From positions 51,142,852 through 51,206,851 of the forward strand of contig NC_059503.1 in the NCBI RefSeq assembly GCF_914767665.1: a stretch of DNA of 64,000 nucleotides, read 5' to 3'. Numbering within the stretch: position 1 is the stretch's first letter; each line of letters opens with the position of its first letter. The notes beneath the pieces are model-generated. The model searched no databases. It was not told the origin of the DNA and worked only from the letters and a program-made list of their open reading frames with translations. The stretch comes from Harmonia axyridis. Its lineage: Eukaryota > Arthropoda > Insecta > Coleoptera > Coccinellidae. Made by a program: the position numbers and the translations under genes. This document shows, in pieces, positions 32,277 to 43,555 of this stretch.

Positions 32277-33156
32277 CTACATCCTAGAATTCATATCACA
32301 ATAACTCAAAAATTCTGAAATAGAGTAAGGTTCTATATTTATAATCAAGTCTGTTAGATTTTTCTTGAATTTCCTAACATCAACTATGTCTAGTACATTT
32401 TTGGGTAGATTATTATAAAACTTAATACACATATAATTGGTATTTTTTTCAGTTAATGTCATTTTATGTATCGGAAAGTGAAAGGGAATGGTACGTCTTG
32501 TGTTATTGATATTTCTTAGATTTTCGAAATAATGCGGATTTGTTTTCACAAAAAGAACGCACTCTAAAACAAACATCCCAAAGAAAGTGAGAATTCTATT
32601 CTGTCTGAAGTGCCCTCTGCATGATTCCCTATATTTTAGACCAATCATAGATCTTAAAGCAGACTTTTGCAGCACAAACAGTTTACTGCAATCGGAACCA
32701 CTACCCCAAATCACGACTCCGTACCTGAGTATAGAATCAAAATTCGCAAAATAAATGGATCTTAAAAGTTGCTTATCTATCCGTCGAGATAACACCCTTA
32801 TCATATAAATAGCGCTATTGAGTCTTTTGCATAGTTGATGAATATGTTCGCACCAACTCAACTGATTGTCCACATAAACTCCCAAAAATTTAGTGGTATG
32901 TGACACCTCAACTGCGGTGTTGCTGAACATAATTGTTTTCGGGAAATTTTCTTTGGATCTATTAGTCCTAAACATGACGCATTCAGTTTTATCAACATTT
33001 AGATGAAGCCCGTTCTGACTACACCAAATATTTATTAGATCAAAGGCTGTTTTTGTCTGTTCGATGCAAGTTTTGAGGTCTTTATTTTTAATAAGTGCAT
33101 TTGCATCGTCAACAAATAAAATTATATTCATAATTGATTGTATTGAAGTAGATGAT
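32277..33156 (-). pseudogene. LINE ORF2, 3' part: RT catalytic box and C terminus
   Basis: It begins at the gypsy target site and contains the RT box FVDDA, KTKFLGVYVDNQL-like thumb sequence (HTTKFLGVYV), SILRYGVVIWG, and a C-terminal region with KFYNNLPKNV. Counting one copy of the ATGAT target duplication, the frame runs on from the 5' part without a shift. It was therefore one open RT segment before the insertion. Confidence 0.8.
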
Positions 33157-33355
33157 TGTGATGTATACGAACGATATACATTAATAGAATGTGACTTTTA
33201 TTTGTTTAGAATGTGAAATACACTTTCTGTTCTTATCATAAATATGGTATAATATATGCTTTTTTTGATGTTCATTTGATTCAGTATGTATTTGGTCGTT
33301 AAGAAATAAAGATATATAAAATAGTGTGTTGGTTCAATATATCGAGAACATTACA
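33157..33355 (+). repeat. 5' LTR of gypsy element
   Basis: The LTR is 199 bp, TGTGATG...TTACA, identical by eye to 36917-37115. It contains AATAAA. Target duplication ATGAT lies at 33152-33156 and 37116-37120. It is followed by GTGGCGACGAGGATAACG, the probable primer binding site. Confidence 0.9.
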
Positions 33356-33423
33356 GTGGCGACGAGGATAACGTCATCGATAGTTTACAAGTTACTGAAA
33401 TTTTCTTTACGGTAGTAGTTGAA

Positions 33424-36400
33424 ATGGCAGCCATAGGTCATTTACGGGAGTTCAATGTTAGTGTTTCTGACTGGACAATCTACAAAGTGCAGTTAACGAA
33501 CTACTTCGCAGCAAACAACATAACCGATCCCGCAATAAAAAGGGCAATATTTCTAAACTGTTGCAGCGAAAGCAGTTTTCAGCTTTTGAACAGTTTGTGT
33601 ATCCCGGATACTCCACAAGATAAAGACTTCAATAATTTACTGAAGTACTTCGATACATACTTCGCTCCGGCGAAATTAGTTTTTCCAGAAAGACAGAAAT
33701 TCTATAATTGTTCTAAAGCCAAAGAAGAATCTGTTCAAGAATGGGCTGCTCGTGTTAGACAACTGGCTTCCAGATGCAATTTCAAAACGGCCGAATTATC
33801 CACCATTTTGAGAGATAAATTCATAATGGGGTTTGAAAAGGGGCCTATAATGGACAGGCTATTCGAAGAAGACGAAACAAAACTCACTTTTGAAATGGCA
33901 ATTGAAGTAGCATGCAGAAAAGAGGCTACATGCAAGACTGAAGTGGCTTTTGGAAATGTGAAGAAAGAGGAGATGGAGATGTACTATTCGAAGACGAAAC
34001 TTGGACCTGAATTTCCTGAGAAGAAATCGAAGCATGGTTATGAAAGAAAACTTTTCGAGAAGAAACGGACAACGGAATGTGATGTGTGCGGTAAAGTTCA
34101 CTATGGTTTGTGCAGGTATCGAAATTTTATTTGCAATCTATGTGGAAATAAAGGTCATTTGGCGAAAAAGTGTTCAAAAGTAAATTCAGCTAAAAATCAT
34201 TTTTTGAATTTGGAGGATAATACAACGGAATCACATGATCAGTCAATGAATTTTGACATTGATAACGACCTAGAAAATCAACTTTTTCATTTGAATACCT
34301 CAAATGTAGACCCCATTTTTGTTGATGTATTTGTTAATAATGTTCCTGTGAAATTTGAGTTAGATACCGGTGCCGGTGCGTCTGTAATTTCTGAGAGGTT
34401 CAAAGCGGATTTTTTTTCAAACTTACCACTGCTTTCATGTACAGAAATATTTCAAACTTATGATGGCAAGAAAATTCATCCCTTGGGAAAAATCGATGTT
34501 TGTATTGGATACAGAGGTAGGTTGGAAAATTTGTTTTTGTATGTCGTAGAAAATGGGGGACCACCCCTATTAGGTCGAGATTTTCTCAACAAATTTTCTT
34601 TAGGCATAAATAAGATGGAAGTTTCAGATAACCGGATGTATATCGAAAATTTTCATAGGGAATTTCCAAATGTTTTCACGAATAAATTGGGATTATTTAA
34701 TAAAGGAAAAATTCATTTGAAACTTAAAGAGGGTTCTATACCGAAATTTTTTAAACCTAGTGTCGCCTATGTTGGATATATTATAGATAAAAACGGTTTG
34801 CATAAGAGTAAAGAGAAAATTGATGCCATTCTGAAGGTGCCATATCCTCAAAATGTGACGCAATTGAAGTCCTTTTTAGGAATGGTCAATTATTATAACC
34901 GTTTTATACCAAATGCTTCATCATTACTCAAACCACTTTATAAATTGTTACAGAAAAATAGTTCATGGAAGTTTGATACTGCTTGTGTACATAGTTTTGA
35001 GACTGTCAAAAGAGTTCTTGGTTCAGAAACCATTTTAGTTCATTTTAATAGTCAACAAACTGTTCATTTATTTGTTGACGCTTCTCAATATGGTTTAGGT
35101 GCAGTCATAATGCATATTATTGAAGGTAGTTTTAGACCGATAGCATACGCTTCTAGGACTCTATCACAAAGTGAGTTGAAATATTCACAGATTGAAAAGG
35201 AAGCTGCTGCAATAATTTTTGGTGTAAAAAAATTTATTCAGTACCTTTATTGTAAAAAATTCATATTACATACTGACCACAAACCTTTGGTAACAATTTT
35301 TGGCCCCAAAAAAGGAATACCAGTTTATGCAGCAAATCGACTTCAGCGCTGGGCTCTTATATTATCAAATTTTCAATATGAAATTGAATTCACGAAGTCC
35401 AAAGAACATTTAGCTGATTGCTTCTCTCGATTGCCAATTAAAGATGATGAAAATGGTGATAAAAGTAACACATTATTAATAAGTTTCATCCAAAACAATG
35501 GGGAAATACCCATCGACTTCAATTTAATATCGAAGCACACATTAGATGATGCGCTTTTACGTAAAGTAATTTTTTTTACAAAGAACGGTTGGCCGAATAA
35601 AATAACATCGGATTTAAAAAAATTTTATGTCAATAGAAACTATTTGAACATTGTAAACGATTGTTTAATGCACGGTAATAGAGTGGTAGTCCCAGAAAAA
35701 TTACAAGGAATGGTATTAAAAGTCTTGCATAAGTCCCATATGGGGATGGTAAAAACAAAAGGTATTGCACGTTCGTATGTTTGGTGGCCGGAATTGAATA
35801 ATGATATACAAGTTTCGGTAAAGTCGTGTGAGGCATGTTTAAAATATAGAAATGCCCCACCAAAGGCATCCCTTGAGGTATGGAAATGTCCAAACGGCCC
35901 ATGGGAACGTGTCCATGTCGATTATTTGGGTCCATTTCAGGGTAAAAACATATTTGTTCTTGTGGATTCATATTCAAAATGGGTCGAGTCATTTATAGTA
36001 GGACATCCAAGCAGTCTCATCACAATTAAACTTCTTAGAAGCATATTTGCGAGATTTGGTTTTCCTTTAACATTAGTATCAGATAATGCAACCTATTTTT
36101 CTTCACGAGAGTTTACAGAATACTTAAATCGAAATGGAATTAAATTGAAACAAGGACCTCCGTATCATCCTGCTACTAATGGACAGGCTGAAAACTCAGT
36201 TAAAAATATTAAGTTGTCACTATTAAAAGCTCTAGAAGGTAAAATGGGAGACAGCAATTTAAGTTCATTTTTAGAAAATTTTCTGTTCGATTATAGATGT
36301 TTTCCGCATTGTACCACTGGTAAATCCCCTGCTGAACTTTTGTTCGGAAGAAAATTGCGGCATTCACTTGATTTACTGTTACCTCCCACTAATGTAAATA

Positions 36401-36744
36401 AGAAGGTGGATGCCGAAATTTGCAAAAATATTGAACAAAAGCAAAGTTTACAAAAAAAATATTATAAGGGCACTAGAATTAGGAAATACGGTATAAATGA
36501 AATAGTTCTCGCAAGAGATTTTCGTGGTCTTAAATCAAAATGGATCAAGGGAATAATTAAGGAGAAGATTGGACCGCGAACTTATTTAATTTACATACCA
36601 GAACTGAACAAATATTGGCACCGGCATCTGAATCAAATATTAGATTTTAGCAATATCTCTATGGGAGATATCTCAGAAAATATAAAAGTAAATGTTTCAG
36701 AGAAAGATAGTATATCTAGTATAGAGGATTTAAGATTTGGATGA
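33424..36744 (+). CDS. Gypsy Gag-Pol polyprotein lacking the RT core
   Basis: The frame of 1106 aa contains in order: Gag (about 1-230); two zinc knuckles (CDVCGKVHYGLC and CNLCGNKGHLAKKC, about 220-250); aspartic protease DTGAGAS (about 314) with LLGRDFL (382); then, directly after IPKFFKPS (about 442), the end of the RT (YVGYIIDKNGLHKSK, about 449). RNase H follows (FVDASQYGLG about 548, TDHKPL about 617), then integrase with an N-terminal HH..CC region (769-805) and D, D, E at VDYLG (832), SDNATYF (886) and GQAENS (921). The RT fingers and palm with the YxDD box, normally around 190 aa between KP and Y(L/V)G, are absent without loss of frame. After the stop, a +1 frame continues to 36836 (KRIRRKPDRF), suggesting a late frameshift. 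Confidence 0.88.
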   Translation: MAAIGHLREFNVSVSDWTIYKVQLTNYFAANNITDPAIKRAIFLNCCSESSFQLLNSLCIPDTPQDKDFNNLLKYFDTYFAPAKLVFPERQKFYNCSKAKEESVQEWAARVRQLASRCNFKTAELSTILRDKFIMGFEKGPIMDRLFEEDETKLTFEMAIEVACRKEATCKTEVAFGNVKKEEMEMYYSKTKLGPEFPEKKSKHGYERKLFEKKRTTECDVCGKVHYGLCRYRNFICNLCGNKGHLAKKCSKVNSAKNHFLNLEDNTTESHDQSMNFDIDNDLENQLFHLNTSNVDPIFVDVFVNNVPVKFELDTGAGASVISERFKADFFSNLPLLSCTEIFQTYDGKKIHPLGKIDVCIGYRGRLENLFLYVVENGGPPLLGRDFLNKFSLGINKMEVSDNRMYIENFHREFPNVFTNKLGLFNKGKIHLKLKEGSIPKFFKPSVAYVGYIIDKNGLHKSKEKIDAILKVPYPQNVTQLKSFLGMVNYYNRFIPNASSLLKPLYKLLQKNSSWKFDTACVHSFETVKRVLGSETILVHFNSQQTVHLFVDASQYGLGAVIMHIIEGSFRPIAYASRTLSQSELKYSQIEKEAAAIIFGVKKFIQYLYCKKFILHTDHKPLVTIFGPKKGIPVYAANRLQRWALILSNFQYEIEFTKSKEHLADCFSRLPIKDDENGDKSNTLLISFIQNNGEIPIDFNLISKHTLDDALLRKVIFFTKNGWPNKITSDLKKFYVNRNYLNIVNDCLMHGNRVVVPEKLQGMVLKVLHKSHMGMVKTKGIARSYVWWPELNNDIQVSVKSCEACLKYRNAPPKASLEVWKCPNGPWERVHVDYLGPFQGKNIFVLVDSYSKWVESFIVGHPSSLITIKLLRSIFARFGFPLTLVSDNATYFSSREFTEYLNRNGIKLKQGPPYHPATNGQAENSVKNIKLSLLKALEGKMGDSNLSSFLENFLFDYRCFPHCTTGKSPAELLFGRKLRHSLDLLLPPTNVNKKVDAEICKNIEQKQSLQKKYYKGTRIRKYGINEIVLARDFRGLKSKWIKGIIKEKIGPRTYLIYIPELNKYWHRHLNQILDFSNISMGDISENIKVNVSEKDSISSIEDLRFG

Positions 36745-36916
36745 GTTTTTTAAATCTCCTGATTTAAAAGAAAGGGAAGAGGTTAATGATGTTAAATCTA
36801 AGAGAATTAGGAGAAAACCAGATAGATTTTGCTTTTGAGCTTAAATTTTGATTATAATATATAACTTTTTGGGTTTTCAAGGATTTCGCTGTGTCGAAAA
36901 TTTTAAGGGGAAGATA

Positions 36917-37115
36917 TGTGATGTATACGAACGATATACATTAATAGAATGTGACTTTTATTTGTTTAGAATGTGAAATACACTTTCTGTTCTTATCATA
37001 AATATGGTATAATATATGCTTTTTTTGATGTTCATTTGATTCAGTATGTATTTGGTCGTTAAGAAATAAAGATATATAAAATAGTGTGTTGGTTCAATAT
37101 ATCGAGAACATTACA
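36917..37115 (+). repeat. 3' LTR of gypsy element
   Basis: It is identical by eye to the 5' LTR. It is preceded by the polypurine tract at 36905-36914 and followed by target duplication ATGAT. Confidence 0.9.
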
Positions 37116-39067
37116 ATGATATAGATGAAGGCAGATCATTGATATATAGAAGGAAAAGAAGGGGCCCCAAAATACTCCCTTGCGGTACACCTACATCAAC
37201 TACTTCTTCTTTGGACATGTGAACTTTGTCGCCTGTGCTAACGGAAACTCTTTGTGTTCTATTAGATAGGTAACTACGCAGCAGTTCAAGTTGGTTGTCA
37301 CGAACACCATAAAATTCCAATTTATTCAGAAATCTCTGGTGATCTACACAATCAAAAGCCTTAGAGAGATCTATAAAAAGTCCGGTGGGCATCTCACCTT
37401 GTTCAATTGCCTCAACAATACCCGATGTTAATTCATAGAGAGCCGTGGTGGTGCTTTTACCGCGCAAGTAACCATGTTGATTCTTCGAAAATATCCCGAA
37501 TTTATGGAAGAAGTTCAATAACCGGTTCACTAAGATCTTTTCGAAAATCTTTGAAAATGCAGTCAGCAAGCTGATGGGACGATAGTTGTGGACATCATTC
37601 GAATCTCCTTTTTTATACAGAGGTTTGATCACAGCTGATTTGAGGGTCGATGGAAAAAACCCCTCCGTAAACGCTCGATTGATAATATGTGATAGAGGTG
37701 TGGCAATTATATGAATCGAGTTTTTGATAATAGTTATAGGTATATCATCATAGCCACATGCGGTTTTACTCTTCATTTATTGACCACACTCATTACCTCA
37801 CTTTCATCTACGGGAAAATAATAAAAGGATTTCTTATTGCGATATTTACCATATGTACCATCTGAGACATCATTTGAATCACGTGAACATTTCGAATGCC
37901 CGCTGGCGAAATAGAGATTGAAGTTATTCGCAAGGACCTCTGGGTTGTCCACATGCTTCAGGACATCTCTTTTGGTCACATCTTTACCAGTTAGCCTACG
38001 TAGTATACTCCAAGATGTTTTGGACTTATTTTTACTCTCCGAAATAAGTTTTCTGAAATAGTCCTGGTTCATTTTCTGTAACTCCTTATCATATCGAAAT
38101 TTGAGCTTTTTATAATGACTAATATAATTCGAATCTTGTTGAGAAATAATGAATAAAGTGTTTAAATAATTACGGAGCTGTTGAACTTTGGGTGTGATAG
38201 GAATTTTAATTTTGTTATTATTTTTAATTGAAATATGTGGAAATGAATCATCAAATATTCGTTTATAGGTTGTGTGAAACTTATTCCATAAGGAGTCCAC
38301 ACCAGCAGAAAAGTCGATTGAAAGTATGTTCCAGTCCACTTGGGACAAAGATGTCAAAAATATCTCAGTGGTAGACCCATTTATTAAGCGAATTTTTTTC
38401 TTGTGCTGCATATCTTTGACAGCTGAAAAAGTAAATATTTGTCCCTTGTGATCCGATATATGTTCTTCAATAACACTAGCTAATGTGTCATCTTCGATAT
38501 TGGTTATTATATTATCGATACACGAAGAAGATGTTAGTGTTATTCTTGTAGGTTCCCTATCATGAATTTTGCATTGAAACCCTCAACAAGTGAGATGAAC
38601 TTCTCCGCCACATTATTATTTGAAAGAATGTCAATGTTAAAATCTCCGGATACAACAAATGAACAAGATTCCTCTGTTATTTTCATGAGGATATTATGCA
38701 TGTTTTCAAGGAATATATCTATGTCCGACGTGTTAGAACAGCTGGGCCGGTATATACAAATGATAATAATTTTTTTACTTTCAATGAGACATTCAACAGC
38801 TGAACACTCGAACATAAATGTTAATGGAATCGAAAACTTGAGGTCAGTTCGTTCCCTACAGATGATCCCACCTCTACAATATATAGCGCAGCCTCCGTGC
38901 TTACCCGCTTCTCGGGAGAAAAACGATATTAAATTATAGTTCAAAAATTTGTAGTTAAGAAGTTCATCCTCACTTTTCCAATGTTCTGTTATTGTGACAA
39001 ATGACACATCAAACTTATTTATAAACAATTCCAATCGACTGAAGCAATTTCCAAGCGATTGAACATT
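37116..39067 (-). pseudogene. LINE ORF2, 5' part: endonuclease and first half of RT
   Basis: The endonuclease starts LVHQNVQSLGNCFSRLELF and includes TITEHW, ICIYRP and SGDFNIDIL. A one-base frameshift near 38565 precedes SSSCIDNIIT and SDHKGQIFTF. The frame 38411-37773 holds the linker. A second frameshift near 37775 precedes the RT (SKTACGYDDIPI, NYRPISLLTAFSKIFEK, GLFIDLSKAFDCVDH, VPQGSILGPLLFLLYINDLP). The RT is then split by the gypsy element just before the catalytic box. Confidence 0.8.
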
Positions 39068-39087
39068 CTGATGAACAAGAGTCTCCT

Positions 39088-40095
39088 TTACTCGTCGATT
39101 TTGTGCTTTACAAGACGAAATAAAAAATTATTTAATCTCACTCCTTCAGGCCAGATTTCCGGGTTTTTGAGAGATTCAAAAAGATGTTCAGGTACCATTA
39201 GCTTGAACGATGAATACTCTTCTGGTCTATTTGATCTCATTTTGGTACATTTCACATTTCGAATTCCATTATTCTCCAGATGACTAACGATCACACTCTC
39301 CTCTATATCAGGGTGTAGATTACATACATGTAAATATCTTAATTTAGGTGCCGATTTAATTGTAATATTATCACCTTTACCAGTGCCCAGAATGGGGTTA
39401 CTGCGACGATGTCTTCCCTTCCTATTTTCAACTAAGGTAAAGCCCTCATCACCAGTTATTTCTGAGGCATTGTGAGATGGTTTAGCATTTGGAAATACAA
39501 CCGGAGTTTCAACGGTAGGTGTTTTCAGAATTTCAACAATTTGTTTCTTGTTTACTTCTTGTCTCTTTGTCCCTTTATTGGAATTCGATTCATTAGAGTA
39601 AGAAACACTGTTAATCTCAGGCAATTTTTTACTTGTTATGATTTTTGTAGATTCATTTGCAGCCTTTCCTTTGTTTTTATTTTTACCTGCTTGTCCAGCA
39701 AAAGATAATTGAGTATCTTCACCGAGTTTATTCAATAGTTTGGCGTTCTGCTCCTTCAAAAATATTATTTCCATTTTGAGGTTAAACATTTCTGTTTTTA
39801 TTGAATCCAATATTGGTGAAAAGGTTTCTTGAAATGTTCCTATGATCAAACTTCTCAATCCATATTCATCCAACTTCATCCCCTTGACATTCATACCGTG
39901 AGGAATGGTTTCATCCGAGGTACACATATAGCAAAGCCATTTTTGCAAATCAGTTGATTTTTTGAGTTGTTCTAAATGTTCTACTGTTATATCTACACAT
40001 CCAATGTGAAATATATGTGAACTATTATTAAAACATGATATAGAGTCGTCAGATCGACTTATTGATTTTTCACACTTCATACACGTAACCGCCAT
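39088..40095 (-). CDS. LINE ORF1 protein (zinc finger, coiled coil, RNA-binding C terminus)
   Basis: The protein is 335 aa from the ATG in GACAAAATGG; an upstream in-frame ATG at 40197 lies outside the element and is ignored. Residues 5-57 form a PHD-like finger (CMKC..HIFHIGC..CYMC). A short coiled coil follows near 90-120, then a low-complexity Lys/Asn/Thr region. A C-terminal domain from about 250 (LRYLHVCNLHPDI, then WPEGVRLNNF) resembles the RRM-like domain of CR1/jockey ORF1 proteins, which bind LINE RNA. The frame is intact, unlike ORF2. The stop at 39088 overlaps the presumed ORF2 start in another frame. Confidence 0.75.
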   Translation of the reverse strand: MAVTCMKCEKSISRSDDSISCFNNSSHIFHIGCVDITVEHLEQLKKSTDLQKWLCYMCTSDETIPHGMNVKGMKLDEYGLRSLIIGTFQETFSPILDSIKTEMFNLKMEIIFLKEQNAKLLNKLGEDTQLSFAGQAGKNKNKGKAANESTKIITSKKLPEINSVSYSNESNSNKGTKRQEVNKKQIVEILKTPTVETPVVFPNAKPSHNASEITGDEGFTLVENRKGRHRRSNPILGTGKGDNITIKSAPKLRYLHVCNLHPDIEESVIVSHLENNGIRNVKCTKMRSNRPEEYSSFKLMVPEHLFESLKNPEIWPEGVRLNNFLFRLVKHKIDE

Positions 40096-40134
40096 TTTGT
40101 CTAAAAAAAAAAAAAAAAAATCTAAATATTTTAA

Positions 40135-40480
40135 ATGATTGAATTGATTGGGAATACAAAGATATGTAAAAATCCTCAACTTAGGTTTATTCACCATATG
40201 TTCTTAATGAGGTAACCTTCGGAACTTTCACTGCCCTTTGTAGTTATTCTCAGCCGACAGTCACCAAAGAAGTTTTATGATTTTATTATGTTTTAGTACG
40301 TTCTTCTAGAACCCCGTAGAACGTAGAACCTCAATGGACAATGAATTGATTCATTGGAACAGTCTAGGCATCCCAAATCCCAATCGTCTCGGTTAGATTT
40401 CTAGAACTACTAAAATCTGCCAAATGACTTGTTCCTACTAAAAATTTCATAAAAATTTGCAGTTATGCAAATGCATATTC
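40135..40480. repeat. Family F, copy 3, right part
   Basis: Continuation of 31975-32180 after the LINE insertion; matches 30745-31200 and 25700-25960. Confidence 0.55.
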
Positions 40481-41545
40481 CTCCGAAGCCTAGTAATGGT
40501 TATGCCAAACTCGTCGGTTTTGTGGTCAAGGAAATAAGGGATAATTTTTTTGTTTGAAATTTTTATGTTTCTGGTTAAGCTATCCACATCATATTCATTA
40601 CGACACTTGAAATTGTTATTTAACATCTAAAGGCAACAGTTTATTCAGATTGAATTGAAAGTTTCGAAATCTTCAGAAAAAAAATTTGATCGGCAATATC
40701 TACGGAATTCCTTGTCGGATTTCGACTTACTAAACAGCGACATTCGATATTCGAAGATATCCTGAAAATGTCAAGTTTAAATATCTCTCCGAGAACTATC
40801 ATTTTTTCAGCCGGACGAACAGAATCACTGAGTCGAACCTCATTGTTTTTGAGCATCTCTGGCACAAAATTCATAAATTACAGACATTATGACGAAATAA
40901 TAAAGCTGAACGAAAGCTCAACAATATAAAGTCATAAGTTTTCCAGTATGGAATAACTCGTCACATTTGTCCCTTCCATGCAGGTTGCTGCTACATATTT
41001 GATATTCAATCTATATGTTGGTTAACTAGTATCATTCATTATTGTGACAATTCAATTTTTACTTTCATTTAAATATAGTCAAACATTTTTCTACAAGAAA
41101 GAATTGAATTGTTAAAAATTCAAAATCCATATTTGAAGAATTTCAACTTGTTCTCTTTTATTTTGCCCATTATTTTTTATTTTGATAATCCTGTATATAT
41201 TGTCATCTTTGGAAAATAATAACCTCATTTTTTTATTCGCAAAAATTTACTATTTTGAATCAGTTCGCTTCTATAAAATTCTGGTGTATTTCTTCTCTTA
41301 CCCGTCCATATTCTTACATATGTTTATAGGAACAATATTTATTCCGATTAAAAAACTTCACTTTCAACAGTTCCTACTAAAGTGCTTAGAGCTCGAAATT
41401 TCGAATTACTTTTACAAAGTGCTTAGTAATCGCGAGTCTTTTGTGAAAATCGGTGCTTAGTGCTTGGTGCTCGAAGCCCTTTTTTTCGAGTGCTTAGTGC
41501 TTAGTGCTCAAGCACTTTTTTTCGGTGCTCCTCACAGCTCTGGTA
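40462..41545. mobile_element. AAGCAC-array element, copy B (inverted)
   Basis: It mirrors 27893-29105 and 63187-64000. The array is at about 41385-41535 (GTGCTTAGTGCTT units), ending CTCACAGCTCTG at 41545. It forms the outer part of the left arm of the large inverted duplication. Confidence 0.6.
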
Positions 41546-43555
41546 TGTACCTAGCCTAGTGGTATGTTTCGATGTGAGTTTGAATAACCTGAAGAAAAAT
41601 ACAGTAATGTTCGATAGCAGCAGTCTTTAGTGGGATATTGATTGTTGTCATTATAATGGGACTATTATGTGAAAACATGGCGCTTTGTACGGGAAAATAT
41701 AAGGAATACTTTTATTTTTCAAATTATCCAAATATTCTTCAATGAATGTTCAAATTACTTTTAAGAGTTGGGTTCTTCGAATTTCTGGTATTTTTATGGG
41801 ATGTAATGTTCATAATGATGAAACTGAAAGGTGTGTAGGGAATCTTGTGTTCGGAGCAGATGTATCACATCAAGGAAAAGCTATATTCCAAAAATCATTT
41901 CCTTGAATAGAACCATTTACGAGATATAGCCGAAAATCACAATTTTTCATCGATTTTCAACAGCCTGTATCTTCGTAACGGGGCCGAATCGGTAAAAACT
42001 ATATGGGAAAAAAGTGTTTCTTTTGACCTCAAAGACCTAAAATATATGTACAAGTCACCCTGTATACTTATAGGTTTCCCAACCTAGAAGATTGATAATT
42101 TAGGTGTACCTAAAAACAAACTTTTGTTTTAGGAACAAATAATATATGGATATCACTTGTAAATCTAACACAAAAGTTAGTGGATTTGTAAAGTAACAAT
42201 AAAAACAATAACAAACATGGCCAGACTACTGAAGCTCTACCTATAGCGCTTCAATAGTGTGGCCATAAAATACCTATAGCGCTTCAATAGTTTGCCCATG
42301 ATTGTATGTGATCTAACATCTATCCTAAATCCACCCAGTAGGTACCTGTTCGAATTTCAACCAGCGATGAAAACAAATTTATTGTATTGTGAACTGTTGC
42401 TCACCTATTATTTATTGAAAAAAATACAAAAACCAACCAAAGTATCGACGTTTATGTAACTAATAGAGTAAGTATTCCATACTTACATCAGAGAAATTCT
42501 GAAACAATTGATATGCATTTGTCAAGAAAGATCAAAGATCAAAATCATCAGTTTGGGAGGAAAGAAAAACGATATCATTCAATAAATAGTAAAAGCCTTG
42601 GAAAACAAAAATATGAAACTTTTTTGAACGCTCGTTTCCTGAACAGAGTGTTAGGCATATACAGGGTGTTTCAAGTTCGACGGCCTATTAGATGTTTCTG
42701 GAGAACGGGGCCGATTTGGGAATATGACATTGTTCATGATGCCCTATTCAGCTAAAATATTTTCGAAGTTCCGGTAATTCCGGTTATACAAGAATTTGAA
42801 AAAAAAAATTCCAAAAAGCTTTTTTTCTCATTTCATGTCTCATATATTATCAAGATTTCCATTTTCAATTACTCTTCCCTAAAATGATTGCGTTAGTCCC
42901 TATAATTCCCAAAATATTAACGAAAAACTGAAAAAAAGAGAGAATTTCCATAGTCACTATTACAGTCCATTCAGGAATTATTGACATCCCAAGTGGCTGT
43001 GAAAAATCGAAATTAAGTTGGTACTGGTTCAATCAGTAACATTTTGAATTGCAGATTTCGGGTTGGCATTGGAAATGTCATTGACAGGAGGTTAGATTGT
43101 TCAGTTTGTTTGTGTTATTGGTTTTGATCCAAGAAATTTTGAAACTAAAAAGTTGTATCAATTTCAAACACACATTGATTAGTTTATTTGAGTATTTCTC
43201 ACCGTACTGTTTGGAAAAAAAGAAAGCAAGTCATTACAGCCTGTATTATTAGCGGAAGAAAACCTGTGCGATACGATTACACCTTCAAAGAATCATTGAA
43301 TGATTTGATTGTTACTAAAATCAAAAGAAACCAATGTATCAGTCTGGATAAAATTCGACCAAAAAGCATCTGGATTTTAATTAATCGAAGACAACATTAC
43401 ATAAAATTAATTGGTTTCAAGTTCAAAACAGTTGATAAAGGGAAAATTCTTATTGATAAACAGAAAAATAATAATAATAAGTTTAGTATGATTTTATGGT
43501 GAATACAGAGAATATTTGCAACAAAATGTGAAATTCTGGAGGAAACTTGATTATT
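40762..43555. repeat. Large inverted duplication, left arm
   Basis: It matches the reverse complement of 54343-64000 over its whole length once three insertions in the right arm (BEL element, RTE element, and an extra 350-bp repeat at about 56546-56907) are set aside. An 80-aa frame (42513-42755) is repeated without change at 56189-55947. The match reaches the window edge, so the full length is unknown. Confidence 0.8.
43188..43502 (+). pseudogene. Probable DNA-transposase remnant (HTH region)
   Basis: A 104-aa frame starts with a helix-turn-helix-like pattern (ISHRTVWKKRKQV), then GRKPVRYDYTFKESLNDL and GFKFKTVDKGKILIDKQ. The spacing resembles the N-terminal half of IS630/Tc1-type insect transposases (HTH, basic linker, GFK.K...R..L.ER). 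No catalytic residues are seen. It is repeated in the right arm, where an RTE LINE interrupts it at 55301. The assignment is tentative. Confidence 0.4.

Larger units (their letters stand above)
33157..37115 (+). mobile_element. Ty3/gypsy LTR retrotransposon, young but RT-deleted
   Basis: The element is 3959 bp with identical 199-bp LTRs, a 5-bp target duplication, a single Gag-Pol frame, and a polypurine tract AAGGGGAAGA at 36905-36914. It is inserted in the RT of a LINE on the opposite strand. It is short for a gypsy element because the RT core is deleted. Confidence 0.9.
32180..40133 (-). mobile_element. CR1/jockey-like LINE, near full length, carrying a gypsy insertion
   Basis: In the sense direction: a short 5' UTR with an (T)18 run, ORF1 (40095-39088), ORF2 (about 39067-37116 and 33156-32277), and a 3' tail AATAAAGCTATTG(TTATTG)n near 32202-32185. 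A candidate target duplication AATGAT lies at 32174-32179 and 40134-40139, supported by the paralogous empty site near 30740. CR1-type LINEs often end in short tandem repeats like this. ORF2 has frameshifts, so the element is dead. Confidence 0.8.

Noticed and set aside
42513..42755. 80-aa ORF conserved unchanged at 55947-56189
   Set aside because: It spans the edge of a CAGGGTG-type repeat; its identity is explained by the recent inverted duplication. No domain is seen.
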